This document shows, one piece after another, positions 24,272 to 32,894 of a DNA stretch of 58,169 nucleotides (its first letter is position 1; each line of letters opens with the position of its first letter). The position numbers and the translations under genes are program-made. The notes below the pieces were generated by a model. That model searched no databases and was not told the DNA's origin. It was given only the letters and a program-made list of their open reading frames with translations. The DNA is from an uncultured Eubacteriales bacterium (GTDB lineage: Bacteria; Bacillota; Clostridia; Lachnospirales; Bianqueaceae): positions 1-58,169 of the forward strand of contig CABUPM010000002.1 of the NCBI GenBank assembly GCA_902493345.1, read 5' to 3'.

Positions 24272-25468
24272 TTACTTTTCATCCACCACCTGGAAAATAT
24301 AGAACTTCAGATAATAGGATTCGTCCGCAGACCAGAGGATCGGATGATCCGGCGCCTGTGTTCGGAATTCTACCTGTCTCAGACGCTTATGGGCCGTCTG
24401 CGCAGCCTGCCCTATCGTTTTGGTAAACAGCTCATATGTCATGAAATGCGAACAGGAACATGTCGCCAGATATCCTCCATCCTTCAGCAGATGCATTGCT
24501 CGGAGATTGATCTCCCGATATCCGCGCGTCGCATTTTTGACGGAATTCTGCGATTTTGTAAAGGCCGGCGGATCCAAAATGATCAGATCAAATTTCTCGC
24601 CCTTACGCTCCAATTCCGGCAAAAGCTCAAACACATCCGCACATTGAAATGTGACTTTGTCTTCCAAAGCATTCAATTTTGCATTGATTCTGGCCTGTTC
24701 TACGCCAAGCTCCGATGCGTCAACCCCCAAAACAGAGCTGGCTCCCGCAACCCCGGCATTCAAAGCAAAGGATCCGGTATGCGTGAAGCAATCCAACACC
24801 TTGGCTCCTTTCGCAATTCTCTGTATCGCCAAACGATTGTATTTTTGATCCAGAAAGAAACCGGTCTTTTGTCCGTTTTCTACATCCACCTGATATCGAA
24901 CACCATTTTCCTGGATTTCTACCAATGTATCAAACAGTTCGCTCAAAAATCCCTTGCTGCGCTCCATACCTTCCTGCAGGCGCACCTTGGCGTCACTGCG
25001 TTCATAAACACCTCGGATCTGTACTCCGTCCTCCTGCAAAATCTCGCAAAGATTTCGGACAATCGTCATCTTCAGACGTTCTATTCCCAAAGCCAAAGAC
25101 TGTACCACCAGCACGTCCGAAAACTTATCGATTACGATGCCCGGCAAAAAATCCGCTTCGCCAAAAACCAGTCGGCAGCTGGATGTGTCCACTGTGTGCT
25201 TTCTGTATTCCCACGCGTTTTGAAGGCGCATTCTCAGAAACTCTTCATTTACCGTCTGATCTACCTGGCGCGTCATCATCCGAATCCGAATCTTGGAATT
25301 CATATTGATGAACCCCTGTCCTAATCCATGTCCCCGGTCGTCATATACCGGCAGTATATCGCCGTTTTCAAATTCTCCATCGATATGGTCAATCTCATTG
25401 TCATAGATCCACAGGCCACCTGCTCGAAAGAACCTGCCCTCACCCTTTTTAATATAAACTTTAGCCAT
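24272..25468 (-). CDS. RlmI-like class I SAM-dependent rRNA methyltransferase
   Basis: The 398-residue protein has an N-terminal PUA domain (about 1-75, with GGLWIYDNEI) and a C-terminal Rossmann methyltransferase. The family sequence ENGQKTGFFLDQKYNR precedes the SAM-binding strand VLDCFTHTGSFALNAG; ILDPPAFTKSQ is the catalytic loop, and CSCSHFM carries the Cys expected in RlmI-type m5C enzymes. E. coli RlmI makes m5C1962 in 23S rRNA; the same target here is inference. It begins two bases after the DUF1836 stop, so the pair is co-transcribed, and it ends at a clear terminator. Confidence 0.88.
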   Translation of the reverse strand: MAKVYIKKGEGRFFRAGGLWIYDNEIDHIDGEFENGDILPVYDDRGHGLGQGFINMNSKIRIRMMTRQVDQTVNEEFLRMRLQNAWEYRKHTVDTSSCRLVFGEADFLPGIVIDKFSDVLVVQSLALGIERLKMTIVRNLCEILQEDGVQIRGVYERSDAKVRLQEGMERSKGFLSELFDTLVEIQENGVRYQVDVENGQKTGFFLDQKYNRLAIQRIAKGAKVLDCFTHTGSFALNAGVAGASSVLGVDASELGVEQARINAKLNALEDKVTFQCADVFELLPELERKGEKFDLIILDPPAFTKSQNSVKNATRGYREINLRAMHLLKDGGYLATCSCSHFMTYELFTKTIGQAAQTAHKRLRQVEFRTQAPDHPILWSADESYYLKFYIFQVVDEK

Positions 25469-25470
25469 AA

Positions 25471-26019
25471 TTATTTTGTCCCCTTGCTTTTCTTCTCTTC
25501 CTCGGAATCCAAAAGCGCTCTATACTCCAAATATTTCTGTACCCTCACTTTTTGGGCAAAACAAAGCGCTACACTCCGCAAAAGCGCCGCCTCATCGCGC
25601 ACATCCACCGCAGCTGTATTCTCCCCTAAAAAAGCCGTCTTAAGGGCTCTCTCCAGTTCTTCACAGAAGAAATCATACGCTTTTTCCAACGGATATGTCT
25701 CGATCTGTAAGGTGATCAATCGGCATATATCCGAAATACTGAATATTCTCTTCAGAATACATACTACCAGCAGATACGCAATGTGCTTTCTAGAATACTT
25801 TTTATTGACAGGCGGCGTTACGATCTTCTGCTTAACATAATTGTTGACCATAGAGGATGTCATCGCTTTTTCCTCTGGGTGAAAGGGCTTCATTACTTCC
25901 TCAATCACGCTCAGCACTTGGTCCATGTATAAATCCAACCCAGGAAGCTCGTTGTATCTTGGGCAGTGAAATTCTAATATTTCCTGCACATAGTCAGACT
26001 TCAAAAATTCTTCATCCAT
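25471..26019 (-). CDS. DUF1836 domain protein
   Basis: The 182-residue protein matches the DUF1836 pattern seen in clostridia: an N-terminal segment ending in VNNYVKQKIVTPPVNKKYSRKHIAYLLVV, which looks like a MerR-type helix-turn-helix, then an all-helical C-terminal half. A DNA-binding role is plausible but unproven. The ATG at 26019 is chosen because GGGGAGGGAAG lies upstream; a longer frame from 26040 adds only MSWGGKH. It is the first gene of a two-gene unit with the rRNA methyltransferase. Confidence 0.7.
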   Translation of the reverse strand: MDEEFLKSDYVQEILEFHCPRYNELPGLDLYMDQVLSVIEEVMKPFHPEEKAMTSSMVNNYVKQKIVTPPVNKKYSRKHIAYLLVVCILKRIFSISDICRLITLQIETYPLEKAYDFFCEELERALKTAFLGENTAAVDVRDEAALLRSVALCFAQKVRVQKYLEYRALLDSEEEKKSKGTK

Positions 26020-26047
26020 ATGCTTCCCTCCCCAACTCATTTTTCAT

Positions 26048-26076
26048 ATCTTACCACCCATTCACAAAAAAGTCAA
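26048..26076 (-). promoter_or_regulatory. promoter of the DUF1836-methyltransferase operon
   Basis: Minus-strand TTGACT (26071-26076), 17 bases, TAAGAT (26048-26053). It is back to back with the degV promoter. Confidence 0.65.
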
Positions 26077-26096
26077 TATTTTATTTCCGCTTCCGC

Positions 26097-26124
26097 TTGA
26101 CATATCCGTCAAAAATGATATACT
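26097..26124 (+). promoter_or_regulatory. degV promoter
   Basis: TTGACA (26097-26102), 16 bases, TATACT (26119-26124) with TGA before the -10 (extended -10). It is about 30 bases from the SD of the DegV gene. Confidence 0.75.
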
Positions 26125-26161
26125 GTTATTCAATACTAGATATTGTGGATTGGAGGTTGTT

Positions 26162-27022
26162 ATGATGAGTGAAAAAATCGCTATCTTAGTAGATTCCGGC
26201 ACGGACGTTCCTGAATCTTACGTTCAAAAATATTCAAATATATATTTCGTTTCTCTGCGGGTTATCTATCCTGAAGGTGAATACGAGGATCGTATTGATA
26301 TCACATCCGATCAGATCTTCGCAAGGATGCCCCATGAGATCCCTAAGACTTCCTTGCCGGACGGCGGTCAGATCGCCGATACTTTTCATAAAATTATTTC
26401 TGATGGCTATAACAAACTCCTGATCATCACAATATCTTCCGGCCTATCCGGAACCTTCAATACCCTTCGTCTTGCCAGCCTGGACTATCCGGAACTTGAG
26501 ACTGCATTGATTGACACCAAGAATATCGGTATCGGCGCCGGCTGTCAGGCCGCATACGCGGCAGATTTGATTGCTGAAGGGGTTCCTTTTTCTGAAATTG
26601 TCACCCGTCTGGAACATAGTGTTCCGCTCACTCATGTTTTTTTCTGCGTAAACACGTTGGAATACCTGATGCGCGGTGGACGGATCGGCAAGGTAACCGG
26701 CATTGTCGGAACCGCTTTGAATCTCAAGCCCGTTATCTCCTGTAATGAAGACGGCATTTACTACACGGTAGCAAAGTCCCGCGGCCGTGAAAAATCCCTG
26801 AAAAAGGCACTGGAGTTGATCCTGAACCTGAGCTCCACAACCGACAGATTCAATGTAGGTGTCGCACAAGCCGGAGCTCCTGAAGAAGCCCAGAAAATTG
26901 TTTCCATTTTAAAGGAAGCACTTCCTCAGGCCGTTCATATTTTTGAAGGTTCTATCAGTCCTGCACTGACCGTTCATACCGGCCCCGGTCTTTTAGGGAT
27001 CTTCATTCAGCCACTGGACTAA
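26162..27022 (+). CDS. DegV family fatty-acid-binding protein (FakB-like)
   Basis: DegV/FakB proteins bind a fatty acid and present it to the kinase FakA for use in phospholipid synthesis. The 286-residue protein has family landmarks VDSGTDVP at the N-terminus, KTSLPDGGQ, SSGLSGTFNT, the MRGGRIGKV segment and a C-terminal HTGPGLLGIF. GGAGG (26152-26156) precedes two adjacent in-frame ATGs (26162, 26165); either may be used. No FakA (Dak phosphatase-like) gene is nearby. It is a single-gene unit ending at a strong terminator. Confidence 0.92.
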   Translation: MMSEKIAILVDSGTDVPESYVQKYSNIYFVSLRVIYPEGEYEDRIDITSDQIFARMPHEIPKTSLPDGGQIADTFHKIISDGYNKLLIITISSGLSGTFNTLRLASLDYPELETALIDTKNIGIGAGCQAAYAADLIAEGVPFSEIVTRLEHSVPLTHVFFCVNTLEYLMRGGRIGKVTGIVGTALNLKPVISCNEDGIYYTVAKSRGREKSLKKALELILNLSSTTDRFNVGVAQAGAPEEAQKIVSILKEALPQAVHIFEGSISPALTVHTGPGLLGIFIQPLD

Positions 27023-27042
27023 AAACCTTATTTTACGAAAGC

Positions 27043-27074
27043 AGCCTGCCAGAGTAACCTTTGGCAGGCTTTTT
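27043..27074 (+). terminator. degV terminator
   Basis: AGCCTGCCA (27043-27051) pairs perfectly with TGGCAGGCT (27062-27070), followed by TTTT. Confidence 0.9.
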
Positions 27075-27078
27075 GTAT

Positions 27079-27107
27079 AAAAAAAGAACCGCATCCTCAT
27101 GCGATTC
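27079..27107 (-). terminator. tRNA-Gly terminator
   Basis: GAACCGCAT (27086-27094) pairs with ATGCGATTC (27099-27107), allowing one G-U; on the minus strand seven T follow (27079-27085). Confidence 0.8.
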
Positions 27108-27114
27108 TATTCAG

Positions 27115-27186
27115 AGCACGCGACGGGATTCGAACCCGCGACCCCCGGCTTGGGAAGCCAGTGCTCCACCACTGAGCCACGCGTGC
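27115..27186 (-). tRNA. tRNA-Gly (anticodon CCC)
   Basis: The reverse strand folds as a tRNA: acceptor GCACGCG/CGCGTGC with discriminator T, D arm GCTC/GAGC, anticodon stem CTGGC/GCCGG around loop TTCCCAA, and T arm GCGGG-TTCGAAT-CCCGT. The anticodon CCC reads GGG (Gly). The 3' CCA is not encoded. It has its own promoter and terminator and is not clustered with other tRNAs. Confidence 0.95.
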
Positions 27187-27204
27187 TTATTTCAGAACAA
27201 ACTT

Positions 27205-27233
27205 ATTATAGTATACCTTATTCAAAAAGTCAA
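27205..27233 (-). promoter_or_regulatory. tRNA-Gly promoter
   Basis: Minus-strand TTGACT (27228-27233), 17 bases, TATAAT (27205-27210), placing the start a few bases before the mature tRNA 5' end region. Confidence 0.85.
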
Positions 27234-27313
27234 GATATTTTTCATAGCTGCATTTACACAATTTGGATTTATCTGCATATAATAAATACCAAAATGAATA
27301 AAGGAGGTGTAAA

Positions 27314-27610
27314 ATGCCAAAGGATCCCCCCATAGATCGTCTGCTGGAAAAAATTCATCAGGAACAGTTGGCCTATCACAAAAGACTGCTTTCCTCCTCT
27401 AAAGAAGAGATCTGGGCAGCCGCCGAAGAGATTTCCCTCCACAATGCAGTTTGCTGGCTATTAGAAACGGAAGATCTGACAGAACAAGAGATACTCTTCC
27501 TCCTTCGAATGGATCATCCTCTGGAAAAAATTTGCGAAGCCTGGCGTCAAAATGAAGAGTTTGATTTTTATAAGGCCCTCTTTCATGTTATCAAAGCTTA
27601 TGCAAAATGA
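27314..27610 (+). CDS. DUF3848-like small protein
   Basis: A 98-residue acidic, helical protein. The pattern (basic-charged start, SKEEIWAAAEEISLHNAV, LLETEDLTEQEILFLL, HPLEKICEAW) resembles DUF3848 proteins of gut clostridia, which lack an assigned function. AGGAGGTG lies five bases before the ATG, so translation should be efficient. A TATAAT at about 27280 with a weak TTTACA upstream may be its promoter. It converges on the HAD phosphatase gene with only 30 bases between stops and no terminator visible. Confidence 0.65.
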   Translation: MPKDPPIDRLLEKIHQEQLAYHKRLLSSSKEEIWAAAEEISLHNAVCWLLETEDLTEQEILFLLRMDHPLEKICEAWRQNEEFDFYKALFHVIKAYAK

Positions 27611-27640
27611 TCTTAACTATGGGTGTACCATTCCTTTCCG

Positions 27641-28387
27641 TTAAAGAATATTCTCCTCTATAAACCTGGCTACGCCGTCCATATCATTGCTGTCGATAAT
27701 TCGATCTGCTAGGTCAAGAACGGAAGGGATGGCATTCGATACAGCCACACCAAGTCCGCAGTTCTTTATAGGTTCTATATCATCGTTATCATCACCAAAA
27801 TAGACGGCCTCGCTCGGAGAAACACCAAAGTAGGAGAGCATTTGTCTGATGCCGTTCCATTTCGTAGCTTTGCTGCTCATAATTTGGATCAGATTATTAT
27901 TGGCGATGGTGTGATACACATCATCGGTCAATGTGTTTTTAACGCCCTCATATAGCGGTTTCTGTTGGCTGCTTGCCAGTATTTTATAGAGGATAATGTC
28001 CTCCGGTAATGTCGGAAACTTATCCCAAATGACAGGCTCCCAAACCGGAATGTCTCTGTTTGAATACAGACCTTTGCTTGTTTCTATGGAAAGAAATACA
28101 TCCGAGTATTGCAAAATAGCAGACAGTATTTTTTCTCCGCTTTCACACGGGATTCCAATTTCCAATCGGTTCTGAGGAAGCGACACGACAGCTCCGTTTG
28201 TAGCGGTTATGGCATCAAAGCCGATCAAGTTGTTATAGATCCGAATATCTCTTATAGGTCTTGCGCTTGCGGCCATAATAAGGATTCCATGATCGTGACA
28301 CTTCTTGAGAACAGCCACGGTGTACTCGGACACGCTTTTGTCGGTATGTAGCAAAGTTCTATCTAAATCGGTAATTATGGCTTTCAT
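27641..28387 (-). CDS. Cof-type HAD-IIB phosphatase
   Basis: The 248-residue protein has HAD motif I in ITDLDRTLL (DxDxT), motif II at MAASARP, a type IIB cap (about 80-185), motif III lysine at KATKWNG, and motif IV in YFGDDNDD. Cof-type enzymes dephosphorylate sugar phosphates, FMN, pyridoxal phosphate or similar; the substrate cannot be predicted. The ATG at 28387 is chosen because AAAGGAGG precedes it and motif I must lie near the N-terminus; an upstream ATG at 28465 would add 26 unrelated residues. Confidence 0.9.
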   Translation of the reverse strand: MKAIITDLDRTLLHTDKSVSEYTVAVLKKCHDHGILIMAASARPIRDIRIYNNLIGFDAITATNGAVVSLPQNRLEIGIPCESGEKILSAILQYSDVFLSIETSKGLYSNRDIPVWEPVIWDKFPTLPEDIILYKILASSQQKPLYEGVKNTLTDDVYHTIANNNLIQIMSSKATKWNGIRQMLSYFGVSPSEAVYFGDDNDDIEPIKNCGLGVAVSNAIPSVLDLADRIIDSNDMDGVARFIEENIL

Positions 28388-28477
28388 GCGTTCCTCCTTT
28401 GTAATTAGATTATAGACCAATCCCTGACACCCTTCTATTTTATACCTTTTGACCCGTTGATGCAACTGGCCATCGTC

Positions 28478-30394
28478 TCATTGCACGATTTTATAATAGG
28501 TTTTTGCCGTCAAGCTGTAGACAATCGTATAGAATACAGCGAAGACCAGGAAGCAGCCCAGCATACACATTCCAAACAGAACAATATTATGCATGGAAAA
28601 GAGCTTCAAAAGCCTTGTAATCAGCGGAAAGGCAAAGGACAGATGAACTCCGGCCGTAATTAATGGCAGGAAGAAAACCATTAGGACCTGAGAATGAATC
28701 GCCTTTTTCACTTCTTTATGACTCATGCCGACCTTCTGCATGATTTCGAAGCGTGTGCGGTCTTCATATCCTTCTGAGATCTGTTTATAGTAGATGATCA
28801 GAATTGTCGCCATGACAAAGAGTACTCCCAAGAATATTCCGATGAAAAAGAGGCCGCCGTAAATCGAATTGAAACTCTTAACCCCATCGAAACGGCTCTC
28901 TACTTTGATTACTGATGGAATCTGTCCTATTTTATTCAGAATCTCATTCTCGGTTTCTTCCGAAAACTCCGCGTTAATCCCATAATAGTACTGAATCTCC
29001 GAAGCATTGGCTCCATAAGCTTTCTTATTATCTGCTTCCAGCTTCTGAAGTGTCTGCCAATCCGGAACAACCGCGATATAACTCTCTGCCATTCCCGCGT
29101 AGATATCTCCGATATATGGGAATTCTGCGATCTGTCCCACGATCCTGTACTCCTCTCCTGCAAGGCGGACTGTCCCCTCAGAACCATTCATTGCCAGAAT
29201 CTCATGATCCTTCAGGACATAATGATTTCCGCTGATTCTGTTATAATCCTCCACTGTTAGAGCAAAAAATGTTCTTAATGTGGTATATTCCCCGGTATTT
29301 ACTCCGGTAAGCAAAGCATTGTCCTTGCTGTAGACAGTATATTCCAGATATGGATAACTGACCGCATCTTCATTCAATCCCAAGGCCGCCATTTCCTCTG
29401 ATGGATCCTGGAGCGCATATACCCCCAATGGATGCGGATACCGCTTCTGGATCATGTCCTGTCCTCCCAGATACAGGGACATCGTAGAAGAGATCATCAC
29501 CAGGACCATCGTAGATAGGATGCAGATGTTGCCAAGGCCAACTGCATTCTGCTTCATCCGGTACATCATACCGGATACGGAAATAAAATGCTTGGGCTGA
29601 TAATAAAACCGTTTATTTTTTCGCATCAGCTTCAAAAAAGTAATGCTTCCGGCTGTGAAGAGGCAGTATGTTCCAATGATGACCAGGATTACCGCCGCGA
29701 AAAATAAAGTAAGCGCCTGCAATGGGTTGATCGTCGTCAATGCAATATAATAGCCCCAAGCCAAGGTCAGACAACCTATCAATGTCAGAATCCATTTACT
29801 CTTGGGCTCTTTCTCTCCTTTTTGATCGCTATGCAGAAGCTCTATCGGATTCGTAAGACGGATCTGACGCAGGCTATTGATAAAAATCAATAAAAATATA
29901 AAGCTGAAGAAAATGGCAGTAAAGAGGAGAACACTTCCTTGTATGAAGAATCCCATTTTTACATTTTCATCAAAAATTCTCAGCAGGATTAAGAACATCA
30001 GCTTATCCATCAGCATCCCAATCGCAAGTCCTACACTCAAGCTGATCAGGAGTATATAGATTGTCTCACACGCGATCACATATCCCAGATGTCTTTTTCC
30101 CATGCCCAGAATATTAAACAGGCCGAATTCCCGCTTGCGCCTCTTCATCAGGAAGCTGTTGGTGTAAAACAAAAAGATGGCGGCGAAAATACCGGTCACG
30201 CCGACTCCAAGCATCAATGTAGCCTGAATCACGCCTCCTCCGCGCATTTGAATCAGATCCGGGTTTTGAGCCAGGGAAAAAATCATATAAAACATGGCAA
30301 TCGTCACAATACTGGCGAGCAGATACGGAAAATAAATCTTACGGTTCTTCTGGATATTACCTGCCGCAAGCTTCCAGTAAAATCCCTTACCCAT
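28478..30394 (-). CDS. BceB/VraG-like ABC transporter permease
   Basis: The 638-residue membrane protein has about ten helices, an FtsX-like segment in helices 2-4 (SIVTIAMFYMIFSL and following), and a large extracellular domain (about 305-510) before the last helices. This matches BceB-type permeases that sense and remove cell-wall-active peptide antibiotics and signal to an adjacent kinase. Its ATG at 30394 overlaps the ATPase stop by eight bases, with AGGCGGTG as SD; a longer frame from 30415 is less likely. It is last in the SAS-GNAT-regulator-kinase-transporter series. Confidence 0.9.
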   Translation of the reverse strand: MGKGFYWKLAAGNIQKNRKIYFPYLLASIVTIAMFYMIFSLAQNPDLIQMRGGGVIQATLMLGVGVTGIFAAIFLFYTNSFLMKRRKREFGLFNILGMGKRHLGYVIACETIYILLISLSVGLAIGMLMDKLMFLILLRIFDENVKMGFFIQGSVLLFTAIFFSFIFLLIFINSLRQIRLTNPIELLHSDQKGEKEPKSKWILTLIGCLTLAWGYYIALTTINPLQALTLFFAAVILVIIGTYCLFTAGSITFLKLMRKNKRFYYQPKHFISVSGMMYRMKQNAVGLGNICILSTMVLVMISSTMSLYLGGQDMIQKRYPHPLGVYALQDPSEEMAALGLNEDAVSYPYLEYTVYSKDNALLTGVNTGEYTTLRTFFALTVEDYNRISGNHYVLKDHEILAMNGSEGTVRLAGEEYRIVGQIAEFPYIGDIYAGMAESYIAVVPDWQTLQKLEADNKKAYGANASEIQYYYGINAEFSEETENEILNKIGQIPSVIKVESRFDGVKSFNSIYGGLFFIGIFLGVLFVMATILIIYYKQISEGYEDRTRFEIMQKVGMSHKEVKKAIHSQVLMVFFLPLITAGVHLSFAFPLITRLLKLFSMHNIVLFGMCMLGCFLVFAVFYTIVYSLTAKTYYKIVQ

Positions 30395-31154
30395 TGTGAA
30401 CACCGCCTGTCGCAATCATAGTCAATGTATCCGATATTTTCTGGTACATCTCTTCTTCTGTGGCATGGCCCCGATATAACTGGTGAAAAACTTCTCCATC
30501 CTTGATAAACAGGACCCTTCCGGCACTGCTTGCCGCTTTTGTGCTATGTGTAACCATCAATAGGGTCTGTCCCTGCTGATTGATCTCGCCAAAAAGGCGC
30601 AGCAGCTCGTCGGATGCTCTGGAATCCAATGCTCCGGTAGGTTCATCCGCCAAGATTAATTCTGGCGATGAGATCAAAGCTCTGGCAACGGCCGCTCTCT
30701 GCTTCTGCCCGCCGGAAACCTCGTAGGGATATTTATTCAAAATCTCCGTGATCCGAAGTCTTTCCGCGATCGGCAGAAGCTTCTTCTCCATCTCTTTGTA
30801 CGGACAGCCGGACAAAACCAGCGGCAAAAAGATATTGTCACGCAGAGAAAATGTATCCAACAGATTAAAATCCTGAAAAACAAACCCCAGATGTTCTCTG
30901 CGGAAGGCGGCAATCTCGCTTTCCGGGATCTGACTCAGATTCCGGCCGTTGAGCAGAACCTCTCCGCCTGTCGGTTGATCCAGCGCCGCAAGAATGTTGA
31001 GCAGTGTTGTCTTACCGGATCCGGACTCACCCATGATCGCTACATATTCCCCGTTTTCTACAGTAAAATTAACATCGGCCAAAGCCTGAACACGGCTGCC
31101 GCCAAACCGGGTCGTATACACCTTTTTCAGATGGTTTACCTCTAAGATTGACAT
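30387..31154 (-). CDS. BceA-like ABC transporter ATP-binding protein
   Basis: The 255-residue protein has Walker A GESGSGKTTLLNILAALDQP, signature VSGGQKQRAAVARAL, Walker B ELILADEPTGALDS and a switch His in MVTHSTK, the MacB/BceA-type subgroup. It energises the permease encoded next. The ATG at 31154 is chosen because AAAGGAGG lies upstream and the domain starts at once with ILEVNHLKKVY. It is separated from the kinase gene by 109 bases that hold a hairpin, a TATAAT and a BceR-like inverted repeat, so it may have its own regulated promoter. Confidence 0.93.
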   Translation of the reverse strand: MSILEVNHLKKVYTTRFGGSRVQALADVNFTVENGEYVAIMGESGSGKTTLLNILAALDQPTGGEVLLNGRNLSQIPESEIAAFRREHLGFVFQDFNLLDTFSLRDNIFLPLVLSGCPYKEMEKKLLPIAERLRITEILNKYPYEVSGGQKQRAAVARALISSPELILADEPTGALDSRASDELLRLFGEINQQGQTLLMVTHSTKAASSAGRVLFIKDGEVFHQLYRGHATEEEMYQKISDTLTMIATGGVHNG

Positions 31155-31188
31155 GTTATATGCCTCCTTTTGATTTCTTACGTCCCCT

Positions 31189-31194
31189 ATTATA
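31189..31194 (-). promoter_or_regulatory. -10 element of a probable activator-dependent transporter promoter
   Basis: Minus-strand TATAAT (31189-31194) about 35 bases upstream of the ABC ATPase start. The -35 position (TAGCAG) is poor, as expected for a promoter needing a response regulator. Confidence 0.5.
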
Positions 31195-31200
31195 GCCAAA

Positions 31201-31240
31201 CGGGAGAATGCCTGCTATCGAAACAGCTTACATTCTCCCG
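31201..31240 (-). terminator. inverted repeat between kinase and transporter genes (possible terminator)
   Basis: CGGGAGAATG (31201-31210) pairs perfectly with CATTCTCCCG (31231-31240) over 10 bp with a 20-base loop. The tail (TTTGG) is a weak T run, so termination may be partial and allow read-through from the kinase gene. Confidence 0.45.
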
Positions 31241-31247
31241 CTTATAC

Positions 31248-31261
31248 TTACATTTTCGTAA
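31248..31261. promoter_or_regulatory. candidate BceR-type operator
   Basis: TTACA-TTTT-CGTAA differs at one position from TTACA-N4-TGTAA, the half-site arrangement known for BceR-like regulators. It is upstream of the transporter -10 and overlaps the 3' end of the kinase region. The assignment rests on context and motif likeness only. Confidence 0.35.
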
Positions 31262-31263
31262 GG

Positions 31264-32223
31264 TTATTGTTGGGTTCCGATCTCATAGATATCCAATCCG
31301 ATGTATACCTTGGTTCCCTGTCCTTCTTGTGACTCAATATGAATCGTATGTCCCAGCTTCTCCAGGATGCGCCTGCATAGATATAGTCCCAGGCCCGTGG
31401 CTCGCTTTTCTTCCCGTCCATTGTATCCGGTAAATCCTTTTTCAAAGATTCTGGCCAGATCCTCTGGTGCGATTCCGATACCGGTATCCTGGATTACAAG
31501 ACTCTGCCCCTCCATGTAGATGCTGATTCCGCCGCTCTTCGTATATTTAAGGGCATTGGAGACGATCTGTTCTATACAAAAACCAAGCCATTTCTCATCG
31601 GTCAGGACCATGTACGAAAGATCTCCCACCGTCAGGGACAGCTTCTTACGGATAAACAACGGCGCGTATTTATGAATCACGCCCTTCACAATCGGCTCCA
31701 GCGCCTGCCGGCGGATTACATAATCTGTGGATTCGCTCTCCAGTCTCTGATAGGACAACACCATATCCACATATTGTTCCATCCTTAAAAGTTCTCCTTC
31801 GAACTCTACTGTACCGGCCATGAGCCGCATAGCCGCAATCGGCGTCTTGATCTGATGCACCCAGAGCGTATAATACTCTATCATCGCACTGCGGGCACGA
31901 TCCCGTTCCAGGGCTTCTTTTTTGGATTTTTCGACCATCTCCGTAAGAAGTTTCTGATACTCCCTCTCTATCGCCCCGGTAGGCGGCGGCAGTTCATCCA
32001 GACCTACCGTCAGATGCCGCAGTTTTCTCAGCTTGGTCCTGTAACGTCTATAGGATATTCCAATGGCTATAAGGCCGATGCAGGCGCAAAGAAGGCCAGC
32101 GTACCATACCGGTTCTGCCTCGATCTGATATAGTGAAAAGATCCCCACGTAGATCAAGGTAAACAGCAGCAGGCAGAGAATTCCTCCACGGTGCTGCCAT
32201 ATTCCGTCCCCTATCTCTTTCAT
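31264..32223 (-). CDS. BceS-like intramembrane-sensing histidine kinase
   Basis: The 319-residue kinase has two N-terminal helices (about 14-32 and 39-57) with only about six residues between them, so it has no sensor domain; such kinases are informed by their partner ABC transporter. The phosphorylated His is His123 in WVHQIKTPIAA. The ATPase domain has an N-box (IEQIVSNALKYT), a G1 box (DTGIGI) and a G2-type box (ATGLGLYL). It overlaps the response regulator by four bases and the transporter genes follow, the classic Bce arrangement. Confidence 0.94.
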   Translation of the reverse strand: MKEIGDGIWQHRGGILCLLLFTLIYVGIFSLYQIEAEPVWYAGLLCACIGLIAIGISYRRYRTKLRKLRHLTVGLDELPPPTGAIEREYQKLLTEMVEKSKKEALERDRARSAMIEYYTLWVHQIKTPIAAMRLMAGTVEFEGELLRMEQYVDMVLSYQRLESESTDYVIRRQALEPIVKGVIHKYAPLFIRKKLSLTVGDLSYMVLTDEKWLGFCIEQIVSNALKYTKSGGISIYMEGQSLVIQDTGIGIAPEDLARIFEKGFTGYNGREEKRATGLGLYLCRRILEKLGHTIHIESQEGQGTKVYIGLDIYEIGTQQ

Positions 32224-32894
32224 TCTTCTACCAAATACCCCTCACCCTTTTGGGTTATGATAAAATTCTTGAGTCCCAGCTCCTCCAGCCTCCTGCGGAG
32301 CCTCGCAATATTGACATTCAATGTGTTTTCATCTACATAGGAATCCGATTCCCATAGCTTCTGCATCAGAACCTCTCTTGTAACGATCCGCCCTTTATTC
32401 TCCAAAAGAGTTAAAAGAATCCGATATTCATTTCTCGGAAGGCGGACCCGCTGATCCTGATACGTCAGGACACAATCCGTTGTGGAGAAGATGATCCCCC
32501 GATGCTCCACAAGTCCGCTCTGTCCGCTGAAGTCATAGGTTCTGCGCAGCATGGCCTGTATCTTGGCAATCAGAACTTCCAAGTCAAATGGCTTCGCGAT
32601 AAAATCGTCCCCGCCCATATTCATTGCCATCACAATATTCATATTATCCGACGCAGAGGACACAAACAATATCGGCACTTTGGATATGCTCCGTATCTGG
32701 CTGCACCAATGGTATCCGTTAAAAAACGGGAGACGAATATCCAGCAGCACCAGCTGCGGATCAAAAGCCGCAAATTCCGCCAGGACATTCTTAAAGTCCT
32801 TAACACTTCTGGCCTCATACCCCCATCTGGTCAGTCCCTTTTCCAGCGCCTGGGCGATGGTCTCATCATCCTCCGCAATCAGGATTCTGTACAT
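32220..32894 (-). CDS. OmpR-family response regulator (BceR-like)
   Basis: The 224-residue protein has a receiver domain with acidic pair EDD (9-10 region), phosphoacceptor Asp52 in LVLLDIRLP, and a conserved Lys in FIAKPFDLE, and a C-terminal winged helix (about 125-224) ending in the wing segment NFIITQKGEGYLVEE. It should activate the transporter promoter when phosphorylated by the adjacent kinase. The ATG at 32894 is chosen by alignment of the receiver; it overlaps the acetyltransferase gene by 16 bases and relies on coupling, since the SD is weak. Confidence 0.93.
   Translation of the reverse strand: MYRILIAEDDETIAQALEKGLTRWGYEARSVKDFKNVLAEFAAFDPQLVLLDIRLPFFNGYHWCSQIRSISKVPILFVSSASDNMNIVMAMNMGGDDFIAKPFDLEVLIAKIQAMLRRTYDFSGQSGLVEHRGIIFSTTDCVLTYQDQRVRLPRNEYRILLTLLENKGRIVTREVLMQKLWESDSYVDENTLNVNIARLRRRLEELGLKNFIITQKGEGYLVEE

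Noticed and set aside
24344..25324. Open frame of about 326 codons on the + strand
   Set aside because: Antisense shadow of the RlmI-like methyltransferase gene.
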